Source: JAGWBG01 sp034421095 (GTDB lineage Bacteria > Chloroflexota > Dehalococcoidia > Lucifugimonadales > JAGWBF01). Taken from it: 64,000 nt of DNA. Under the pieces are notes generated by a model, which made no database searches, was not told the DNA's origin, and was given only the letters and a program-made list of their open reading frames with translations. The stretch lies in assembly GCA_034421095.1 (NCBI GenBank), contig DAOUKR010000026.1, forward strand, positions 186,001-250,000, in the 5' to 3' direction. A program made the translations under genes and the position numbers. Each line of letters opens with the position of its first letter. Position 1 is the stretch's first letter. Below are positions 60,358 through 64,000 of the stretch, piece by piece.

Positions 60358-60852
60358 CAACGCGACATGCCTGCCGCTAGAAAACTCATATTCCCTAGTT
60401 AATGCTTCGGCATCGCTGATGTATTGAGCCGTTTCCTTTATCCGTCGTTCTATTGTTATCCTGTCCCCAATAATACCATTGTAGAAGCAGTCCCCATGTA
60501 GTGTGCTTTGCCTTGAATAATAACGCCCAACCAAAGACTTGACTCTGCTGTCTGAGCGAGTCAATTGGTCCAGTCCTGCACTCGTACCCGGAGACGTGCG
60601 CGGTTCTTGGCCGGTGCGTGCAAGGATGAGAGCATCGGTTGCCCGCTTGGTTGCGCACCATGCCTTTTCTGCTGCGTCCCTTATATCCCCAGCTTCCAGG
60701 CGTTCCAGCGCTTGCCTGTGAATCATCCTGGCATCGGCCAAGATTGACTCAACACGGTCAGATATTATTTCCGACTCGATAGTCACTACTTTCCCCGTGT
60801 CCTCTACAATCTCGCAATGGAAGGGTTGCCTCTTCGCCAACATACCAAACAC
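60160..60852 (-). CDS. HEPN/PaREP1-like helical protein, possibly with a read-on C-terminus
   Basis: The N-terminal 160 residues are helical (HRQALERLEAGDIRDAAEKAWCATKRATDALIL, in part), with a RYYSRQSTLHGDCFY segment, similar to PaREP1/HEPN-type domains. The last part, from about REYEFSSGRHVA on, lies opposite the end of the MOSC gene and is probably not a folded domain. The true stop may have been lost, leaving a tail of about 60 residues. The start is uncertain. Function unknown; a HEPN-like nucleic-acid role is possible. Confidence 0.5.
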   Translation of the reverse strand: MFGMLAKRQPFHCEIVEDTGKVVTIESEIISDRVESILADARMIHRQALERLEAGDIRDAAEKAWCATKRATDALILARTGQEPRTSPGTSAGLDQLTRSDSRVKSLVGRYYSRQSTLHGDCFYNGIIGDRITIERRIKETAQYISDAEALTREYEFSSGRHVALSDNSHNIPQGDAARLLHDPIHSKVGSPGTWAVAQDNAQSVNILLARGGVVGGNHAPRVTGNHPET

Positions 60853-60945
60853 GTCTTGTCACAGTCAATCCTTTTACAATGTGTGTGGTTAGGGTATACT
60901 CACGTAGTTTAGTGGTTACATATCAGTAGGCATGGGAGGAGAACT

Positions 60946-61443
60946 ATGACCACCCAAAGGGACTCCTTGCTTCAAGAAATCCGGAGTATCCGCAGCGAGT
61001 TGGAGAGTTTGCTGCACGGAATAGACCCCTACTTTGACCAACAAATCGAGGGTGCCGACTGGACTGTCCGCGAGTTGGTCTACCATCTGGTGGACACGCC
61101 GGGCAGCGGCGGCTGGGGCACGATAGTGCCCGCAGTCCTGGAAGGCAGGATGCAGGAGATTCCCATAGCCCTTGGCCAGACTTACCAGAACCCGGACCGG
61201 CAGGAAAAGGACGTAGCGGGTGTGGGACAGGACTTTTACAACGTCCTCGCCACCCTGGAGTCGTCCCTGGCCGATATGACGGACGCCATGCTGGCAGAAA
61301 GACGGGTGCTCTACCGCTCTCTCTCCAACTCCACTACCACCGAACGCAATGCTCAGGAGATGATAGCCAACATCGGTGTCCACTGGAGAGAACATCTGGA
61401 CCAGCTAGCCGAGTTTCGGAAGACGCTGGGTATAGACAAGTAG
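60946..61443 (+). CDS. DinB/YfiT-like helical protein, copy 1
   Basis: A 165-aa four-helix bundle protein of the DinB type (MTTQRDSLLQEIRSIRSELE at the start, DWTVRELVYHLVDTPGSGG and NIGVHWREHLDQLAEFRK later), with conserved His in YHLVDT and HWREHLDQ that can bind metal. GGAGGAG precedes the ATG. It is followed after 27 nt by a paralogue. Members include mycothiol/bacillithiol-dependent transferases; the substrate here is unknown. Confidence 0.8.
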   Translation: MTTQRDSLLQEIRSIRSELESLLHGIDPYFDQQIEGADWTVRELVYHLVDTPGSGGWGTIVPAVLEGRMQEIPIALGQTYQNPDRQEKDVAGVGQDFYNVLATLESSLADMTDAMLAERRVLYRSLSNSTTTERNAQEMIANIGVHWREHLDQLAEFRKTLGIDK

Positions 61444-61470
61444 CCTATCTTCAAGGTCAGGAGGAACACC

Positions 61471-61965
61471 ATGACCACCCAGAGGGACGCGTTTCTTCAG
61501 GATACCCGGAGCATCCGCAGCGAGCTTGACCGCTTGCTGGAAGGGCTGGAATCCCACCTTGACTCAAAGCCCAACGATGAGGAGTGGTCAGCCCGGGAGA
61601 TAATCTACCACATGGTGGAAACGCCCGAAGAGGGCATACACACGGCGGTCCAGGGGACGTTGGAGGGGAGCATAGAGGAGCTTCCCGTGACCGCAAACCT
61701 AACCAACCTGACCCCGGAGAGGCAAGGGAAAGACCTGGCCGGCATACGAATGGACATAGAGGAAGTCCTTACCGGCATGGAGAGGGCCTTGGCCTCCGCC
61801 ACGGACGCCGAGCTAGAGGAGAAGAAGGTTGTTTTCCACTCCATCCTCCGCGATGTGAGGGAGGACCGCAGCGCCCATCAGCTAACGGCAGGCTACTTTG
61901 TTCGCCATTGGCGAGACCATATAGGACAGTTGTCCACATTACGAGAGACGATGGGTCTGGGATAA
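61471..61965 (+). CDS. DinB/YfiT-like helical protein, copy 2
   Basis: A 164-aa tandem paralogue of the preceding gene. The first residues are near identical (MTTQRDAFLQDTRSIRSELD). Conserved His residues occur in IIYHMVETPEEG and FVRHWRDHIGQL. AGGAGG precedes the ATG. The two copies arose by duplication and have since diverged in the middle. Confidence 0.8.
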   Translation: MTTQRDAFLQDTRSIRSELDRLLEGLESHLDSKPNDEEWSAREIIYHMVETPEEGIHTAVQGTLEGSIEELPVTANLTNLTPERQGKDLAGIRMDIEEVLTGMERALASATDAELEEKKVVFHSILRDVREDRSAHQLTAGYFVRHWRDHIGQLSTLRETMGLG

Positions 61966-62132
61966 ACGAGTTTGTCCGCCGCAGGCGAACTTGGGATGAC
62001 GTTGAAGGGATGCTCGGCGTTGGCTATATCGAAAGCCGAAGTATATAATATCCTTGGGCATTGCCCGTACGAAATAGAATCACGGCAGACCCTCGGGTCG
62101 CCACGAATCAAGACATTCAAGGAGGAGAACCC

Positions 62133-63317
62133 ATGACTAGATGGCCCAAGGTCAACTACAAGGAAGAGGGGATGCGGGAGGGGATGCAGATTGAAGACGC
62201 AAATATCTCGGTAGATGACAAGGTGAGGCTGCTGGATGCCCTCTCCGAGACCGGTCTGAAACACATCGTCGTGGGGTCATTCGTTAGCCCTAAGTGGACC
62301 CCCCAGATGGCCCGGGTGGACGAGATAGTGTCCAGATTCCAGCCCAAGCCGGGCGTCACCTATTCGGCCCTTGCCCTCAACGAGCGAGGCGTGGAGCGGG
62401 CCAAGCAATATTCGCCTCCTCTCACCATAGAGCAGGATGAATGGCCAAGGCTCAATTGCCACATGTGTGACGCCTTCACCCGCCGCAACACCAACCGCTC
62501 CCAGATGCAGGAGATGGAGCGGTGGCCGCAGATTGTTGCTGAAGCCCAGGAGCGGAACGTCAGGGAAGGAGGCATAGGGACCGCCGCAAGCTGGGGGTCC
62601 AACTTCATAGGTGAAGTCCCCATTGACGCACTGATGACCATGTTGGAAAAGCAACATCAGCTCTGGGACGAGGCCGGAATCAAGGTGGCAAGCGTCAGCC
62701 TGGGCGACCCCATGAGCTGGTGCAGGCCCGACAAGGTGGAGGACAGCATAGTCCAAATCAAGGACAGGTGGCCCGAGATAAAACACTTCAAGCTCCACCT
62801 GCACAACGCCCGCAACATGGCCCTACCCTCCGCTTACGCCGCTCTGCGGGTACTGGAGCCGGAGGATACCCTGGAAATGGACGGCTCCATCGGCGGGTTC
62901 GGGGGCTGCCCCTACTGTGGCAATGGCCGCGCTACCGGCCTGGCACCCTCGGAGGACCTCCTTCACATGATGGACGACATGGGCATTGAGACGGGTGTGG
63001 ATATGGACAAGCTCATTGACTGCGTCTGGATGGCTGAAGAGATAGTGGGCAGAACCCTCTACGGGCACGTATCCAAGGCCGGGCCAAGGCCCAAGACCGT
63101 GGACAAGCTCTACGACGTCAACGCGCCGTTCATCGAGACCCTGGAGCAGGCCAAGCACTTCAAGACCGGCCCGGGAGCCTATGAGGGCGGCATCTATCCC
63201 TATAGAGAGCCGGTAACCAGCCCTTACAGAGACAGGATTGAGCAGGGGCTACCGGCCTACGATTCCGCCGACGGTGAGTGGCCCTGGAAGCAGGACTGGT
63301 TCCCCGTGAAGGAATAG
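62133..63317 (+). CDS. HMG-CoA-lyase-like (DRE-TIM metallolyase) family protein
   Basis: A 394-aa TIM-barrel protein. It begins TRWPKVNYKEEGMREGMQIED, which stands for the DRE motif region (here REG-Q). Later it has KHFKLHLHNARNMALPSAYAALRV (in part) with the metal-ligand H-x-H, and EMDGSIGGFGGCPYCGNGRATG with the catalytic Cys-containing GGCPY loop. So it is close to HMG-CoA lyases but longer. The ATG at 62133 has AAGGAGGAG upstream. Likely a C-C lyase on an acyl-CoA or hydroxy acid. Confidence 0.85.
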   Translation: MTRWPKVNYKEEGMREGMQIEDANISVDDKVRLLDALSETGLKHIVVGSFVSPKWTPQMARVDEIVSRFQPKPGVTYSALALNERGVERAKQYSPPLTIEQDEWPRLNCHMCDAFTRRNTNRSQMQEMERWPQIVAEAQERNVREGGIGTAASWGSNFIGEVPIDALMTMLEKQHQLWDEAGIKVASVSLGDPMSWCRPDKVEDSIVQIKDRWPEIKHFKLHLHNARNMALPSAYAALRVLEPEDTLEMDGSIGGFGGCPYCGNGRATGLAPSEDLLHMMDDMGIETGVDMDKLIDCVWMAEEIVGRTLYGHVSKAGPRPKTVDKLYDVNAPFIETLEQAKHFKTGPGAYEGGIYPYREPVTSPYRDRIEQGLPAYDSADGEWPWKQDWFPVKE

Positions 63318-63353
63318 GTGCGGCAATGCTGGAAACTGGGAGGAGGCCTTGCC

Positions 63354-64000
63354 GTGAGCTTCGCCGATGACGTGGAGAATAAGGCGGAACCGGTGCGCCG
63401 GGCTATACTCAATCACCCCTTTGTGACCGGCATCGGGGACGGCACCCTGGACGTTGAGAAGTTCAAGTTCTACGTGCGGCAAGACTACGTCTACCTGGTG
63501 GACTACAGCCGTGTCCTGGCACTGGCATCGGCCCGCGCACAAGACCTGGACACTATGGGCTGGTTCGCCCGCCTTCTCCATGAGACACTGCACACGGAGA
63601 TGGGTCTGCACCGGAGCTACTGTGCCCAGTTTGGCATCACGCCAGAGGAACTGGAGCGGACCAGGGCGGCCCCCACAACACATGCCTACACCAACTTCCT
63701 GCTAAACGTCGCCTACCAGGGCTCTTACTCTGAGCTGGCGGCCTCGTTCCTGCCTTGCCAGTGGGGCTACTGGGAGATTGGCAACCACCTTGCCCTCAAT
63801 GGGGAACCCGCGGAAGCGCCCCTCTACTCCCAGTGGATACGGATGTACGTCTCACCTGAGTACAAGTCCCTTGCCGATTGGGCGCGCGCTCTGGTGAACA
63901 GGCTAGCCGAGCAAGCCAGCCCGGCTGAAGTGGCCCGAATGCAGGAGACCTACCTCACCAGCTGCAGGTACGAGTACCTCTTCTGGGACATGGCCTACAA
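63354..64000 (+). CDS. tenA: TenA/thiaminase II-family protein (cut by right edge)
   Basis: The frame starts at GTG 63354 after a GGAGGAGG site and is open to the window end, 215 codons. TenA residues line up by number with B. subtilis TenA: Asp44 and Tyr47 (RQDYVYL), Tyr112, and the nucleophile Cys135 in SFLPCQWGYWEIG; a Glu at about 207 (RYEYLFWDMAYK) is the likely proton donor. About 10-20 residues are missing. TenA hydrolyses 4-amino-5-aminomethyl-2-methylpyrimidine in thiamine salvage; some homologues have other roles. Confidence 0.88.
   Translation, partial: MSFADDVENKAEPVRRAILNHPFVTGIGDGTLDVEKFKFYVRQDYVYLVDYSRVLALASARAQDLDTMGWFARLLHETLHTEMGLHRSYCAQFGITPEELERTRAAPTTHAYTNFLLNVAYQGSYSELAASFLPCQWGYWEIGNHLALNGEPAEAPLYSQWIRMYVSPEYKSLADWARALVNRLAEQASPAEVARMQETYLTSCRYEYLFWDMAY

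Noticed and set aside
1..64000. tRNA genes, CRISPR arrays, insertion sequences, integrases
   Set aside because: No T-loop plus acceptor pairing, spaced direct repeats or transposase/integrase motifs were found on reading both strands; a tRNAscan or ISfinder search could still find something weak.

Overview
The window is about 64 kb of fairly GC-rich bacterial chromosome (high fifties to about 60% by eye) with ordinary gene density and no phage, transposase, CRISPR array or tRNA that I could find. Gene content points to Chloroflexota, most likely a Dehalococcoidia/SAR202-type lineage: expanded families of metal-dependent amidohydrolases (three N-acyl-D-amino-acid-deacylase-like enzymes, one ACMSD-like), two LLM-class flavin monooxygenases, hydantoinase A/B subunits, two HbpS/GlcG proteins, a late menaquinone ubiE-X-A-D cluster, a MoaD-MoaE fusion and a 5S rRNA gene standing alone. 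This assignment is inference from gene families, not from a marker tree.

Layout. 0-6 kb: a solo DnaJ-type zinc-finger protein and a 57-residue protein, then a hyuA-HEPN-MNT-hyuB operon and a short-chain dehydrogenase. 6-7.8 kb: two convergent genes whose reading frames each cross one in-frame TGA exactly where the family has its redox cysteine, each followed by a hairpin at bacterial-SECIS distance. I read them as selenoproteins (an OsmC-like protein and a TlpA-like lipoprotein with a UPTC motif), then a cupin. 7.8-11.5 kb: ubiE, ubiX, ubiA and ubiD homologues on the minus strand, probably late menaquinone synthesis. 11.7-15.5 kb: a degenerate tandem array of a secreted-protein cassette (lipoproteins, an NVxGVG-type domain, a trypsin-like protease with three PKD domains) with two truncated protease copies and a 155-bp direct repeat. 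15.6-18.5 kb: VOC, HbpS, LLM oxidoreductase, MoaD-MoaE. 18.6-24.3 kb: 5S rRNA, clpC, radA, a cytochrome c lipoprotein. 24.7-34.9 kb: catabolic enzymes (epoxide hydrolase, amidohydrolase, VOC, enoyl-CoA hydratase, MOSC, LLM, MFS exporter) and a VWA protein. 35-42.8 kb: a HEPN-like protein, XdhC and MocA-like maturation factors for molybdenum hydroxylases, a D-aminoacylase-like enzyme, an EVE protein, a Fic protein and a dienelactone-hydrolase-like enzyme. 42.9-52.2 kb: metH, a three-gene cassette of unknown function, pyruvate phosphate dikinase, an aldo/keto reductase and a DUF1802 protein. 52.5-64 kb: two more D-aminoacylase-like enzymes, a DUF4268 nuclease-like pair, a CocE-type hydrolase, MOSC, a HEPN/PaREP1-like gene, tandem DinB-like proteins, an HMG-CoA-lyase-like enzyme and a TenA gene cut by the right edge.

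How it works together. The theme is aerobic or facultative heterotrophy on amides, hydantoins, D-amino acid derivatives, epoxides and esters, with several genes tied to the molybdenum cofactor (MoaD-MoaE, MocA-like, XdhC, two MOSC proteins). The most interesting signal is the adjacent pair of candidate selenoproteins at 6.1-7.2 kb, which a standard gene caller would split or truncate.
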